Assembly (NCBI GenBank): GCA_001303415.1
Contig: LJTN01000009.1
Location: 1-64,000 of the forward strand
DNA length: 64,000 bases
Reading direction: 5' to 3'
Source of the DNA: Myxococcales bacterium SG8_38
GTDB taxonomy: Bacteria; Myxococcota_A; Polyangia; Polyangiales; Houyiibacteriaceae
Shown piece after piece: positions 7,687-17,333 of the stretch. The notes beneath the pieces were generated by a model. It had not been told where the DNA came from and made no database searches. It saw only the letters and a program-made list of their open reading frames with translations. Both the position numbers and the translations under genes were made by a program. How positions within the stretch are numbered: the first letter of the stretch is position 1; each line of letters begins with the position of its first letter.

Positions 7687-9081
7687 ATGGACCAGTCGAT
7701 CAAGCCACGCGTGGTGATCGTAGGCGGCGGTTTCGCCGGTATCGCTGCGGCCCGCGCGCTTCGCCGGGCCCATGCCGACGTTGTCGTCATAGACAAGCAC
7801 AACCATCATTTGTTCCAGCCGCTGCTCTATCAGATCGCCACTGCCGCCCTTCATCCAGGGACGATTGCAGCGCCGATCCGCTCGATGCTCAGCGAGCAAG
7901 AGAACTGCCGTGTGCTGATGAAGGCTATCGACGACGTGGATGTCGAGCGGCAGACCATCATGCTGGGTGGAGAGCCCTACACGTACGATTATCTGGTCCT
8001 GGCAACGGGTTTCGAAACGAACTATTTCGGTAACGATTCGTGGAAGCAATACGCACCGGGGCTCAAGACCATCGATGAAGCGGTCGATGTACGCGCCCGG
8101 TTTCTACTCGCCTTCGAACAAGCTGAATTCGAAAGGGACCCGGCCGCGCAGCGTGCGGCACTGACGTTTGCCATCGTGGGAGCGGGCCCCACCGGCGTGG
8201 AGATGGCGGGGGCTCTTGCTGAAATCGCGAGGTCCGTCCGAAAGGATTTTCGGTCCATCGATACGCAAACGGCGCGGATCATCCTGCTCGACTTCGCCCC
8301 GAGGGTCCTGATGACCTTCCCAGAGGACCTTTCGGCGCGGGCCAAAGAAGACCTGGAGAAGCTCGGCGTCGAGGTCATGCTCGAAACCCGGGTGACCGAC
8401 GTCGATGCGAAGGGCTTGAGCGCGGAAACCTCCGACGGGCCGATTCGGATCGACGCGAACAACGTGATTTGGGCAGCGGGCGTCAAGGGCACCTCACTCG
8501 GCGAGAATCTTGGCGTCGAGCTCGACCGGAGCGGACGAGTGATCGTCAAGAAGGATCTCACGGTACCAGGGCATCCGAACGTATTCGTCGCCGGTGATCT
8601 CGCTCATTGCGTCGATCCGGAAACCCAGGAGCCAGTGCCTGCGGTTGCACAGGGCGCGATCCAAGGCGGTCGATTCGTGGGCGAAACCATTGCCGCCGAG
8701 ATCGAAGCCGTTCAGCACGGCCGGCCGGCCCCCGCCCGCAAGATATTTCGCTACAAGGACAAGGGCTCGATGGCGATCATCGGACGCAACCACGCCGTCG
8801 CGCAGATTGGGAAGCTCCACATCGGGGGCTACCTTGCATTTCTCATCTGGGCGCTGATCCACATCCTGTTCCTGATCGGGTTTCGCAGGAAGCTGGTCGT
8901 GTTCATCGAGTGGGTGTGGCTCTATCTCACCGGAGGACGCGGCGCGCGCCTCATCACCGGCGACGAGCGCCTACCCAAAGTGATCCACCCGCCGCCGGAT
9001 TCACTGCTGCTCGCGCGCGAATCCCAGCCGGAGGCTCCTTCCGCGGCCGCGTCGAAGGCCGCCCAAACCGGCGTGCACTGA
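7687..9081 (+). CDS. ndh: Type II NADH:quinone oxidoreductase (NDH-2)
   Basis: 464 residues. The first Rossmann motif VVIVGGGFAGIAAARAL binds FAD; a second, FAIVGAGPTGVEMAGALAE, binds NADH. NVFVAGDLAH near residue 300 is the conserved FAD-contacting loop. The C-terminal hydrophobic stretch (about 385-405, GYLAFLIWALIHILFLIGF) anchors the enzyme to the membrane. It oxidises NADH and reduces quinone without pumping protons. It is divergent from the ABM gene and lies 72 bases before gpmI. Confidence 0.94.
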   Translation: MDQSIKPRVVIVGGGFAGIAAARALRRAHADVVVIDKHNHHLFQPLLYQIATAALHPGTIAAPIRSMLSEQENCRVLMKAIDDVDVERQTIMLGGEPYTYDYLVLATGFETNYFGNDSWKQYAPGLKTIDEAVDVRARFLLAFEQAEFERDPAAQRAALTFAIVGAGPTGVEMAGALAEIARSVRKDFRSIDTQTARIILLDFAPRVLMTFPEDLSARAKEDLEKLGVEVMLETRVTDVDAKGLSAETSDGPIRIDANNVIWAAGVKGTSLGENLGVELDRSGRVIVKKDLTVPGHPNVFVAGDLAHCVDPETQEPVPAVAQGAIQGGRFVGETIAAEIEAVQHGRPAPARKIFRYKDKGSMAIIGRNHAVAQIGKLHIGGYLAFLIWALIHILFLIGFRRKLVVFIEWVWLYLTGGRGARLITGDERLPKVIHPPPDSLLLARESQPEAPSAAASKAAQTGVH

Positions 9082-9153
9082 CACCGATGCAGATGCGATT
9101 CGGGCTCGGTCGGGCCCGTCGAACATCGCGCCGACTGTGCTAGGAGACCCCCC

Positions 9154-10824
9154 GTGACCGATTGGAAGCTGCAGAAGCATCGCACCTTTCCCGGTGTGCC
9201 TGGGCCGGTGCTCATCGTGGTGATGGATGGCATCGGCTGTGGTGCGTCGAACGACGGCAACGCGGTTTGGCTGGCCCGCACGCCGACGCTCGACCGGCTC
9301 GCGGAGACGTCGTTGACGACCCAGCTCAAGGCGCACGGCATGGCGGTGGGGCTCCCGAGTGACGACGACATGGGAAACAGCGAGGTCGGGCACAACGCGT
9401 TCGGGGCAGGGCGCATCTTCGATCAAGGCGCCAAGCGCGTGAATCAGGCTATCGAGAGCGGGGAGATCTTCCAGGGGGACGAGTGGAAGAAGCTCGTTCG
9501 ACGCGTCGAGGAAAGCGGCGAGCCGATGCACTTCATCGGATTGCTTTCCGATGGCAACGTGCACAGCAACATCCACCATCTGTTCGCCATGCTGCGGCGC
9601 TGCGACGAGGAGGGGGTGCGAAAGGCGCGCGTCCACATCTTGCTCGATGGACGAGACGTGTCCGAGACGAGCGCGCTCGAATACGTGGACGCGCTCGAGG
9701 AGGTGCTTCACGAGATCGACGCCAAGGAGGGCAGGGACTACCGCATCGCCTCGGGCGGCGGACGCATGTACATGACCATGGACCGCTACAACGCGGACTG
9801 GTCGATGGTGGAGCGCGGTTGGAGTCACCACGTGCGAGGCGAGGGTAGGGGCTTTTCGAGCGCCCGCGAGGCCATCGAGACGATCCGCAAAGAGAATCCG
9901 GGCATGATCGACCAGGATCTGCTCGGCTTCGTCATCGTCGACGCGCAGGGCAATCCGGTCGGCCCGATCCGCGACGGCGCATCGGTGGTCTTGTTCAATT
10001 TTCGGGGCGACCGGGCGATCGAGCTCACCCGCGCATTCACGGAGCCCAACTTGACCGAATTCGATCGCGGACCGATCCCAGACGTCGAGTTTGCAGGCAT
10101 GATGGAGTACGACGGCGATCTGAAGCTGCCCCGGCACTATCTGGTGCAGCCGCCTGAGATCGACCGCACGATGGGCGAGTATTTGGCCCGAAATCGGATC
10201 CCTCAGTTCGCGTGCAGCGAGACGCAGAAGTTCGGCCACGTGACGTACTTCTGGAACGGGAATCGAACGGGAATGTTCGATCCGGCCTACGAAGAGTACT
10301 TCGAGGTTCCGAGCGATCGCGTTCCCTTCGAGCAACGTCCCTGGATGAAAGCCGCCGAGATTACCGACGCCACGATTGCCGCGTTGAAGCGTGACGGGTT
10401 GCGGCATGCGCGAATCAACTACGCCAATGGCGACATGGTTGGTCACACCGGTCACCGAGACGCCGCGGTAATTGCAGTGGAAGCGGTCGATCTTTGCTTG
10501 GCGCGACTCATCCCCATCATCGAAAAGCTCGACGGCTCGCTCATCGTCACCGCCGATCACGGCAACTGCGACGAGATGTTCGAGCTCGACAAGAAGACGG
10601 GCGCGTTCTCGAAGGATGCGGAGGGACGCCTCCGAAAGAAGACGAGCCACACGCTCAATCCCGTGCCCTGCTACGTGTACGTGCCCGGCAACACGACGCT
10701 TCGCCTCGACGAAGGCTTGCGCGAGCCAGGTATCGCCAACATCGCAGCCACGGCGTTCCAGCTTCTCGGCTACGAGCGCCCCGAGGGCTACGAGCCGTCG
10801 ATCCTCCGCGGATCTCAGCGGTAG
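9154..10824 (+). CDS. gpmI: 2,3-bisphosphoglycerate-independent phosphoglycerate mutase
   Basis: 556 residues, matching the family. The metal-binding start LIVVMDGIG contains the first Asp; MGNSEVGHNAFGAGR carries the catalytic Ser and following ligands; LLDGRDV, INYANGDMVGHTGH and TADHGNCDEM complete the two-manganese site. It converts 3-phosphoglycerate to 2-phosphoglycerate in glycolysis and gluconeogenesis. The GTG start follows TAGGAGA. The end overlaps the convergent HEAT-like gene by ten bases. Confidence 0.97.
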   Translation: MTDWKLQKHRTFPGVPGPVLIVVMDGIGCGASNDGNAVWLARTPTLDRLAETSLTTQLKAHGMAVGLPSDDDMGNSEVGHNAFGAGRIFDQGAKRVNQAIESGEIFQGDEWKKLVRRVEESGEPMHFIGLLSDGNVHSNIHHLFAMLRRCDEEGVRKARVHILLDGRDVSETSALEYVDALEEVLHEIDAKEGRDYRIASGGGRMYMTMDRYNADWSMVERGWSHHVRGEGRGFSSAREAIETIRKENPGMIDQDLLGFVIVDAQGNPVGPIRDGASVVLFNFRGDRAIELTRAFTEPNLTEFDRGPIPDVEFAGMMEYDGDLKLPRHYLVQPPEIDRTMGEYLARNRIPQFACSETQKFGHVTYFWNGNRTGMFDPAYEEYFEVPSDRVPFEQRPWMKAAEITDATIAALKRDGLRHARINYANGDMVGHTGHRDAAVIAVEAVDLCLARLIPIIEKLDGSLIVTADHGNCDEMFELDKKTGAFSKDAEGRLRKKTSHTLNPVPCYVYVPGNTTLRLDEGLREPGIANIAATAFQLLGYERPEGYEPSILRGSQR

Positions 10825-11486
10825 CGCAGGCGAAGCTTGATGCCGAGGAAGTCGGCAATCTGTTGCGCGTACGAGCGCGGAATCAAATTGAGACGGCCCT
10901 CGACGACTGCACGGGCGCGTGCATGCGGCTCTCCCTTGAGCGCCGGCAGCACGATCTGGCTCCAGGCGAGCAGAGTCTTGCCGTCCGCTTTGCTCAGCGC
11001 GAGGGTGAGCACCGGCTCCAACCGCTTTTGATACGCCACCGACGCGGTACACAACGCCGCGAACGTCTTGACGAGGCCGTCCTTCCCCACCTCGTTGGCT
11101 TCCTGGAACGAGCTCTTGAGGACCTCCAGCTGGCGGGCGACGCGGGCAGGGGCGATGCGCGCGATGGCAGGCAGCGCCTCGGCGGAGGTTTGAACCACCC
11201 GCTTGTTGGAGGAAGAGATGCCTTTTGCGAACTTCGACACCAGAGGCACGATGAGCTCGGGCTTTTCGTTCACCAGCTCGCTGAGGACTCTCGCCGATTG
11301 CGTCGCCGCGGTCCGCGGACCTTCCATCATGGTCTCGCCGTGTTCCGCGATCTTCGATTGAGGGTTTTCGTCGGAGAGGATCTTGCGAGCAATTGCGGAC
11401 GCACCACCGCCTTTTTTGACCGGCTTGCCTTCGGCGGCGCCCGTCTGTCCGGGGGTCGATTTCGTGCTCTTCTTCTTTGTCGTCAT
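10815..11486 (-). CDS. HEAT/ARM-repeat-like protein, function unknown
   Basis: 223 residues. After a Lys/Ser/Thr-rich, probably disordered N-terminus (1-30), the protein is all helical with repeating hydrophobic patterns such as VLSELVNEKPELIVPLVSKFAKGI and ALPAIARIAPARVARQLEVL, as in HEAT or ARM repeats. These usually mediate protein-protein contacts. Its ATG overlaps the stop of the upstream esterase by four bases (ATGA), implying coupling. No enzymatic motif is seen. Confidence 0.8.
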   Translation of the reverse strand: MTTKKKSTKSTPGQTGAAEGKPVKKGGGASAIARKILSDENPQSKIAEHGETMMEGPRTAATQSARVLSELVNEKPELIVPLVSKFAKGISSSNKRVVQTSAEALPAIARIAPARVARQLEVLKSSFQEANEVGKDGLVKTFAALCTASVAYQKRLEPVLTLALSKADGKTLLAWSQIVLPALKGEPHARARAVVEGRLNLIPRSYAQQIADFLGIKLRLRYR

Positions 11487-12481
11487 TCGGATCCTCGAAG
11501 TGCTTCAACGATCTTCGGAAGCGAAACCTCGTAGCGCCATGAGGTGCCTCGGTGCCCGCCCTCGTACTCCTCGTATTGAACGGGCAGCCCGCGCCCAAGG
11601 AGCGCGTCGTTGAGCACCCGCGCTGCGAAGTGTAGCCCGTGCTCATCCCGGTTGCCTGCGTCAATGTAAATGAGCGACATCTTTTGCAAAGCAGCCGCCG
11701 ACGCTTCGATCCGCTCGAGCGGGTCCTGCGCCAGCCAGCGCCGCCACACGTCTTCATCGAGCTCGCCGGAGGCGGGATTCATCGGCAGATCGGCAAAGGG
11801 AAACCGCTCCGTGCTCGGCGAGTAGGCCGCGGCCGCGGCGAGCACGAAAATCGCGTCGAACTGAGAGGCGTTCCTGGGACCCGAAACCGGCACCTCCTCA
11901 GCGAAGGCCGCGGGGCCGCCGGCGAGATCGAATTCGATCGCAGCCGCCGTCAGCATCGGCCGCATGCTGACCTCGAATCCCGCATCTCCGGCATGGCTGC
12001 CGATCACCGACACCAGATCGGGCCTGTCCATGCCGAGCCGCAGGGCTCCAAAGCCGCCCGAGGAGCGGCCCACCACGGCCCGGGCCTCCCGGTCGGGGAT
12101 CGTCCGAAGCTCGGCGTCGAGGAAGGGAACGATTTCGTCCGCCAAGTAGGTCTGGTAACGGCCGGTTCCCTCGGAATCGAGGAACTGGGAGCCGCCCCAG
12201 CGGTTGAAGCAATCAGGCAGCGCGAGGATGGCAGGCCGGCTCTCGCCTCGCGCCACGAGCTGATCGAACAGCTCCACTGTGTTCGGCTTCCAGGGGCTCC
12301 ACGCGACGATCGAATGGTTCGTGGCGCCGAAGCCTGCAAGCATCATCACGACCGGAAAGCGCCGCGTCCCATCGTACTCCGGCGGCAAGTACGCGTAGAG
12401 GGCGCGCTCGTGCGGATCGCCGAGCGGGTTGTCCCGCAGGCAGCGGCTTTCGTGACGGAAGCGAACGACCCGGCCCTTCAT
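11483..12481 (-). CDS. Alpha/beta-hydrolase, putative esterase (esterase D/Fes type)
   Basis: 332 residues from the ATG at 12481, which has GAAGG six bases upstream; a second ATG at 12496 lacks a ribosome site. The nucleophile elbow is GRSSGGFGAL, and the preceding FPVVMMLAGFGA is the oxyanion-loop strand. A late Asp (YIDAGNRDEHG) and His (GGHRGTSW) fit the rest of the triad. Related proteins cleave acyl esters, S-formylglutathione or siderophores. It lies just after argS on the same strand and overlaps the HEAT-like gene by four bases. Confidence 0.88.
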   Translation of the reverse strand: MKGRVVRFRHESRCLRDNPLGDPHERALYAYLPPEYDGTRRFPVVMMLAGFGATNHSIVAWSPWKPNTVELFDQLVARGESRPAILALPDCFNRWGGSQFLDSEGTGRYQTYLADEIVPFLDAELRTIPDREARAVVGRSSGGFGALRLGMDRPDLVSVIGSHAGDAGFEVSMRPMLTAAAIEFDLAGGPAAFAEEVPVSGPRNASQFDAIFVLAAAAAYSPSTERFPFADLPMNPASGELDEDVWRRWLAQDPLERIEASAAALQKMSLIYIDAGNRDEHGLHFAARVLNDALLGRGLPVQYEEYEGGHRGTSWRYEVSLPKIVEALRGSE

Positions 12482-12536
12482 TGGCGGCCTTCGCATAGCA
12501 CATTCGCACGATCGCTGCGGGAAATACTCGTCGACG

Positions 12537-14297
12537 CTACATCCGATCGACCACGCCAATCCCCACCAGCCCGAGCCCGCGCCGGATTTGCCGGGCGGTC
12601 AATGCCGTCAGACCCAAACGGCTGTCCCGGGCTCCGCCCTCGGCGTCGAGCACCGGGCACTCCGCGTAAAAGCCGTTGAAGGCGCGGGCGAGCTCGTAGA
12701 CGTGCTCGCAGATGATGTGCGGCTGGCTCGTCGCGCCCGCTTGGTATACCGCATCGGCGAATCGCAGCAGATGTTTGCCTAGGACGAGCTCCGCCGGGGC
12801 ATCGAGCGAGATGGTCGCCTCCCGAGCCGTCGCCTCCATGTCCACTCCACCCTTGGCGAAGATCGAAACGCAGCGGGCATAGGCGTATTGCAGATAGGGC
12901 CCCGCGTTTCCTTGAAACGAAATCATCTTGTCCCAATCGAACTGGTAGTCGCTCAGGCGGTTCTGGCGGAGGTCGGCGTATTTCACGGCGCCGATGCCCA
13001 CGATGCGGGATACCTCGTCCATTTCCTCGGGCCGCACCCGAAGCCGGCCCTCGGCAATCCCTTCGTCGATTCGCTGTCGGGCGCGCTGCTTCGACTCTTC
13101 GAGCAGCGATACCAGCGTAATCACGTGCCCACTCGCGTCCCGGGTTCGGAGCGGTTTTCCATCGGGTCCGAGCACCGTGCCGAAGCCCACGTGCTCGAGC
13201 TGCATCTCGACGCCGAGTAGCTTCATCACGGCAAAGAGCTGCTGGAAGTGCAACGCTTGCCGGCTGTCAACGACGTAGAGCGCGCGATCGGCCTGGAAGT
13301 GGTCCCTTCGGTAGAGGACCGTGGCGATGTCCGTCGTGGAATAGAGAAACGCACTGTCCTTCTTCTGCACGATGAACGGAGTCTTCTGTTTGCGGAGCGA
13401 CTTGGGCGCGTCGGCGATCTCGTCCCAGAAGACGCAGACCGCGCCTTCGTCCTGCCGCGCGATTCCCCGCGAGAGCAGCTCCTCGACCACCCCTGGGAGC
13501 GCATCGTGGTAGGCGCTCTCGCCGAGCCACACGTCGAAGGACACGTCGAGCTCCTCGTAGACCTCGTCGAGCACGCGCCGGCTGACCTCGATGAAGTGCT
13601 CCCAGAGCTTGCGGTTGTCCTCGTCCCCGGCTTGCAGCTTGGCGAGCTCGGCCCGGGCGCTTTCGGCCAAGCGCTCGTCCTTTGCAGCGCGCTCCGAGGC
13701 GAGCTTGTAGACCCGCTCGAGCTCCGCGATTGGATCACTGCGCAACGCCTCTTCGCTACCCCATTCGCGCATTCCGACGATCAGCAGCCCGAACTGGGTG
13801 CCCCAGTCTCCGAGGTGATTGTCCCGGATGACCTGGTGTCCCATGAACGCGAGGATTCGCGCGATCGCATCGCCGATGATCGTCGAGCGCAGATGGCCGA
13901 CATGCATTTGCTTGGCGATGTTCGGGCTCGAAAAGTCGACGATGATCTTCGACGCTTCCTCGACCGCCGGTACGCCATCGCGTGCGGGATCCCGCAGCGT
14001 CTCGGTGAGCTGCGATGCGATCCACGACGGCGCGAGATGAAGATTGATGAAGCCCGGTCCTGCGACCTCCGCTTTCTCGATGGCGTCGAGGCTCGCCAAG
14101 ATCTCGGCGATCGGCTGCGCCAGCTCGCGGGGCGGCTTCTTCAGCTCCTTGGCGAGGGGCATCGCTCCGTTGACCTGAAAGTCGCCGAACTGGGGATCCT
14201 GCGTCGGTCGGACCATGGCCGGCCGGGGGCCGTCGAGGCGCAGCGCTTCGTGGATGGCCTCGGAGCCCGCGGACTCCAGATATCGCTCGAGCAGCAT
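12537..14297 (-). CDS. argS: Arginyl-tRNA synthetase
   Basis: 586 residues, class I. The HIGH-type motif appears as MHVGHLRSTIIGD within FSSPNIAKQMHVGH, the characteristic ArgRS N-terminal block. The KMSKS position is degenerate (DGKPLRTRDASG), as is usual for ArgRS. The C-terminal DALR anticodon-binding domain (YLQYAYARCVSIF onwards) is present and the end HE-VYELARAFNGFY is conserved. It charges tRNA-Arg. It is divergent from the esterase gene at 14345, with a 47-base gap. Confidence 0.97.
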   Translation of the reverse strand: MLLERYLESAGSEAIHEALRLDGPRPAMVRPTQDPQFGDFQVNGAMPLAKELKKPPRELAQPIAEILASLDAIEKAEVAGPGFINLHLAPSWIASQLTETLRDPARDGVPAVEEASKIIVDFSSPNIAKQMHVGHLRSTIIGDAIARILAFMGHQVIRDNHLGDWGTQFGLLIVGMREWGSEEALRSDPIAELERVYKLASERAAKDERLAESARAELAKLQAGDEDNRKLWEHFIEVSRRVLDEVYEELDVSFDVWLGESAYHDALPGVVEELLSRGIARQDEGAVCVFWDEIADAPKSLRKQKTPFIVQKKDSAFLYSTTDIATVLYRRDHFQADRALYVVDSRQALHFQQLFAVMKLLGVEMQLEHVGFGTVLGPDGKPLRTRDASGHVITLVSLLEESKQRARQRIDEGIAEGRLRVRPEEMDEVSRIVGIGAVKYADLRQNRLSDYQFDWDKMISFQGNAGPYLQYAYARCVSIFAKGGVDMEATAREATISLDAPAELVLGKHLLRFADAVYQAGATSQPHIICEHVYELARAFNGFYAECPVLDAEGGARDSRLGLTALTARQIRRGLGLVGIGVVDRM

Positions 14298-14344
14298 CGC
14301 TGGAGGGATACCAGAAAAAATCGACCCGTCCCCTTTTTCTCTGC

Positions 14345-15340
14345 GTGGTACGCTCCGGCGCCGTGAACTTGATTCGCACCATGATGGACGGGTTGAAGCC
14401 CATGATTCGTGTGCGCCGTGCGATCCTCGGCCCGAGGCGGCCGACCTGGACGCTCGAGCTCGAGACGGTCGCCGAGGTGCTACGCCGCTCCGCGACGCTT
14501 TCCACCGTGATGCCGTTGCACCTTCAGCGGCGTGTCATCGATCCTCCGCGGCCCACGACCAAGCCAATGCGCGAGGTCGACATGGATCCGGTGAATGCAG
14601 GCGGCGTTCCGGCGGAATGGTTCTCGCAACCCCACAGCGAGGCAGAACGCGTCGTCCTCTATCTGCACGGCGGCGGATATTCGACCGGCTCCATCAATTC
14701 GCACCGGGACTTTCTGGCGCGGGTCTGCATCGCCAGTGGCATGCGTGTGCTGGCGGCGGACTACCGTCTCGCGCCCGAGCATCCGTTCCCCGCGCAGCTC
14801 GAGGATGCGCGGCGGGTTTATCTGTGGCTGATCGAGGAGCAGGGCATCCACCCCGATCACATCGTCATCGGCGGCGAGTCCGCCGGTGCGGGGCTGACGC
14901 TCTCCACCCTGGTGGCGCTTCGCGATGAACGGTTGCCGCTGCCGGCCGGAGGCGTCCTGGTTTCGGGCTGGTTTGACCTGGAACCGCGCAGCACCTCCAT
15001 GCAATTCAACAGGCACTACGACTTCGTGACCCGGCTGAGCGTGCGGGCGATGGCCAAACGGTTCGCTCCACGGCAGGAGCATGCCAACCCTTTAGTGTCA
15101 CCCGTCCACGCCGACATGAAGGGTCTTCCCCCGCTGCTGATCCAGGTCGGAGCCGCAGAAACCCTGCTAGATGACAGTCTTCGCGTCGCGGAGCGGGCTC
15201 GATCGACCGGTGTCGACGTGAGGCTCGAGGTGTGGCCCGACATGATTCACGCCTGGCACGTCTTTGCGCCCATGCTGGAGGAGGGGCGCCGGGCGATCGA
15301 CCGCATCGGCGAGTTTGTGAGGCAGATCACGCACGATTAG
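14345..15340 (+). CDS. Alpha/beta-hydrolase fold-3 esterase/lipase (HSL family)
   Basis: 331 residues. It shows the HGGG oxyanion-hole motif (LYLHGGGYSTGS), the nucleophile elbow GGESAGAGL, an Asp in the LLDDSLRV region and His in DMIHAWHVF, all typical of hormone-sensitive-lipase-like esterases. Substrates are usually short- to medium-chain acyl esters. The open frame uses GTG at 14345, and a second GTG at 14363 is equally plausible; neither has a clear Shine-Dalgarno sequence. Confidence 0.88.
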   Translation: MVRSGAVNLIRTMMDGLKPMIRVRRAILGPRRPTWTLELETVAEVLRRSATLSTVMPLHLQRRVIDPPRPTTKPMREVDMDPVNAGGVPAEWFSQPHSEAERVVLYLHGGGYSTGSINSHRDFLARVCIASGMRVLAADYRLAPEHPFPAQLEDARRVYLWLIEEQGIHPDHIVIGGESAGAGLTLSTLVALRDERLPLPAGGVLVSGWFDLEPRSTSMQFNRHYDFVTRLSVRAMAKRFAPRQEHANPLVSPVHADMKGLPPLLIQVGAAETLLDDSLRVAERARSTGVDVRLEVWPDMIHAWHVFAPMLEEGRRAIDRIGEFVRQITHD

Positions 15341-15465
15341 CGTCCTGTCCAGCTTGACGCGGGCGCTCTCCGCCCCCACTTATCTTACCGCCGGCATCTA
15401 TCAGGGCCGCCGCCCGTAATCACGGCGAACCGGAAGGTGACCGAATCCGAAGATTGGAGGCTGAC

Positions 15466-17307
15466 GTGGCGCAAGCAATCAACCGCTATCGTGCGGATTT
15501 ACGAGACTTTCGTTTCCTCTTTTTCGAGCAGTTCGACCTGCCCACGCTCCTCGGGAAGGAACCCTTTCGTGAGTGGGGAGTCGACGAGTGCAGCATGGTG
15601 CTCGACGAGGTCTATCGGTTCGTCTGCGACGTCACCGGCCCCCTCAATGGCATCGGCGACGAGCAGGGTTGCCGAATCGAAAACGGACGCGTCTTGACGC
15701 CAGATGGTTTCAAAGACGCCTGGGACAAGCTCTGGGAAGCGGGCTGGCGCACGATCGCCGCGCCTTCGCGCTGGGGCGGGCAAGACGCGCCGACCATGAT
15801 CGGCTCGTTCGTCGAAGAGATGCTCTGCGGCGCGAATACCTCGTTCACGATGTACACGGGCCTCACCTTGTCGGCAGCCGAGCTCTTGCTCGAGTTCGGC
15901 ACCGAAGAGCAGAAGAAAAAGTACGTGCCCAAGATGCTGAGCGGCCAGTGGACCGGCACGATGTGCCTGACCGAGCCGCACGCCGGGTCGGACGTAGGCT
16001 CGGCGACGACCATGGCCACGCCCAATGGTGATGGCACCTACAACATCCGCGGAACCAAGATCTTCATCAGCGCCGGCGACAACGATCTCGGCGAAAACGT
16101 GATCCATCTGGTGCTTGCCCGGATCGACGGCGCAGAGCCTGGGACCAAGGGGCTTTCGCTCTTCATCGTGCCGCGCGTGCGCATCCAATCAGGCGGGTCC
16201 CTCGGCGAAACCAACGACGTCACCGTCCCGTCCATCGAGCACAAGATGGGCATCAACGGGTCGGCGACCTGCGTGATGAACTTCGGTGACGAAGATGGTT
16301 GCATCGGCGAGGTCGTGGGCGGCATCGAGCATCAGGGCATTCGCCAGATGTTCCACATGATGAACGCCGCGCGGATCGGCGTCGGCATTCAGGGCTTGTC
16401 GGTGGCTTCGGCGTCTTACCTCAGCGCGCTCGAGTACGCGCGTGAACGCAGGCAGGGCTCGAGCATCAAGAAGTTCAAGGATGCGAACGCCCCCCGCGTG
16501 CCCATCATCGAGCATCCGAACATTCGCCGCGATCTGCTCGACATGAAGGCCCGGGTGGAGGGCATTCGGGCGCTCATCATGAAGCTGTCGAATCATGCCG
16601 ATCGTCTTCGGGCGACCCAGGGCAAAGACGACGAATCCGAGGCCTACCACAAGGGCCAGATCGATCTTCTCACCCCGCTGGTGAAGGCCTACGGCACCGA
16701 CGCGGCGTTCGAGGTGTCGAGCCGGGCGATCCAGGTCTACGGGGGCCACGGATACCTCAAGGACTACCCGGTCGAGCAGTACTGCCGGGATTCGAAGATC
16801 TTCCAGATCTACGAAGGCACCAACTTCATTCAGTCGATGGACCTGGTCAGCCGTAAGCTCGGTCAGGCAGGGGGCGCCAACACGCAGGCGTTCCTCATGG
16901 ACATCCAGAAGTTCATCAATGCCAACAAGGAAACGCCGGAGCTGGCGCAGGGCATCGGCCACCTTCAGGCTGCGCACGAGGCGGTGGCCGCGTCGGTGAT
17001 GCAGCTGATCGGATGGTTCAAGGGCGGCAAGATCGAGCACATCCCGCTCGGGGCCGAGGACTTCCTCAGGGTCATGAGCGAGCTGGCCGTGGGCTGGTTG
17101 CTGCTCGAGCAAGCGGCGATTGCGCTCGAGAAGCTTCCCGAGACATCCGAAACGCACCCCGATCACGCCTTCTACGCGGGGAAGAAGTTCGCGGCGCAAC
17201 ACTTTGCGAACAGCGTCCTGTCGACCCTACCGAGCCGGGTGCAACGCCTCAGCGCGATCGACACGCTTCCCGTCGAGATCCCCGACGAAGCCTTCGCTGC
17301 GATCTGA
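15466..17307 (+). CDS. Acyl-CoA dehydrogenase with C-terminal extension (DmdC/FadE5-like)
   Basis: 613 residues from the GTG at 15466, which sits five bases after a perfect GGAGG. That is longer than the 380-400 residue classical enzymes and fits the 600-residue subgroup. Signatures are MCLTEPHAGSDVG (substrate/FAD binding), AARIGVGIQGL, and IQVYGGHGYLKDYPVEQYCRDSKIFQIYEGTNFIQ, where the Glu in YEGTN is near the catalytic base. A C-terminal domain runs from about 470. It forms the trans-2-enoyl-CoA from acyl-CoA, passing electrons to ETF. A role in fatty-acid or 3-methylthiopropionyl-CoA breakdown is possible. Confidence 0.93.
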   Translation: MAQAINRYRADLRDFRFLFFEQFDLPTLLGKEPFREWGVDECSMVLDEVYRFVCDVTGPLNGIGDEQGCRIENGRVLTPDGFKDAWDKLWEAGWRTIAAPSRWGGQDAPTMIGSFVEEMLCGANTSFTMYTGLTLSAAELLLEFGTEEQKKKYVPKMLSGQWTGTMCLTEPHAGSDVGSATTMATPNGDGTYNIRGTKIFISAGDNDLGENVIHLVLARIDGAEPGTKGLSLFIVPRVRIQSGGSLGETNDVTVPSIEHKMGINGSATCVMNFGDEDGCIGEVVGGIEHQGIRQMFHMMNAARIGVGIQGLSVASASYLSALEYARERRQGSSIKKFKDANAPRVPIIEHPNIRRDLLDMKARVEGIRALIMKLSNHADRLRATQGKDDESEAYHKGQIDLLTPLVKAYGTDAAFEVSSRAIQVYGGHGYLKDYPVEQYCRDSKIFQIYEGTNFIQSMDLVSRKLGQAGGANTQAFLMDIQKFINANKETPELAQGIGHLQAAHEAVAASVMQLIGWFKGGKIEHIPLGAEDFLRVMSELAVGWLLLEQAAIALEKLPETSETHPDHAFYAGKKFAAQHFANSVLSTLPSRVQRLSAIDTLPVEIPDEAFAAI

Positions 17308-17333
17308 TCGACCATGCCACCCAGTTGCCGGGT

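Noticed and set aside
9001-11757. A 918-codon minus-strand open frame across gpmI and its neighbours
   Set aside because: It runs antisense to gpmI, whose motifs are clear, and across the HEAT-like and esterase genes. Its translation is low in recognisable motifs and matches the pattern of GC-rich shadow frames.
15357-15375. GGGCG...CGCCC hairpin after the HSL esterase as a terminator
   Set aside because: The stem is only 5 bp and no T-run follows it.
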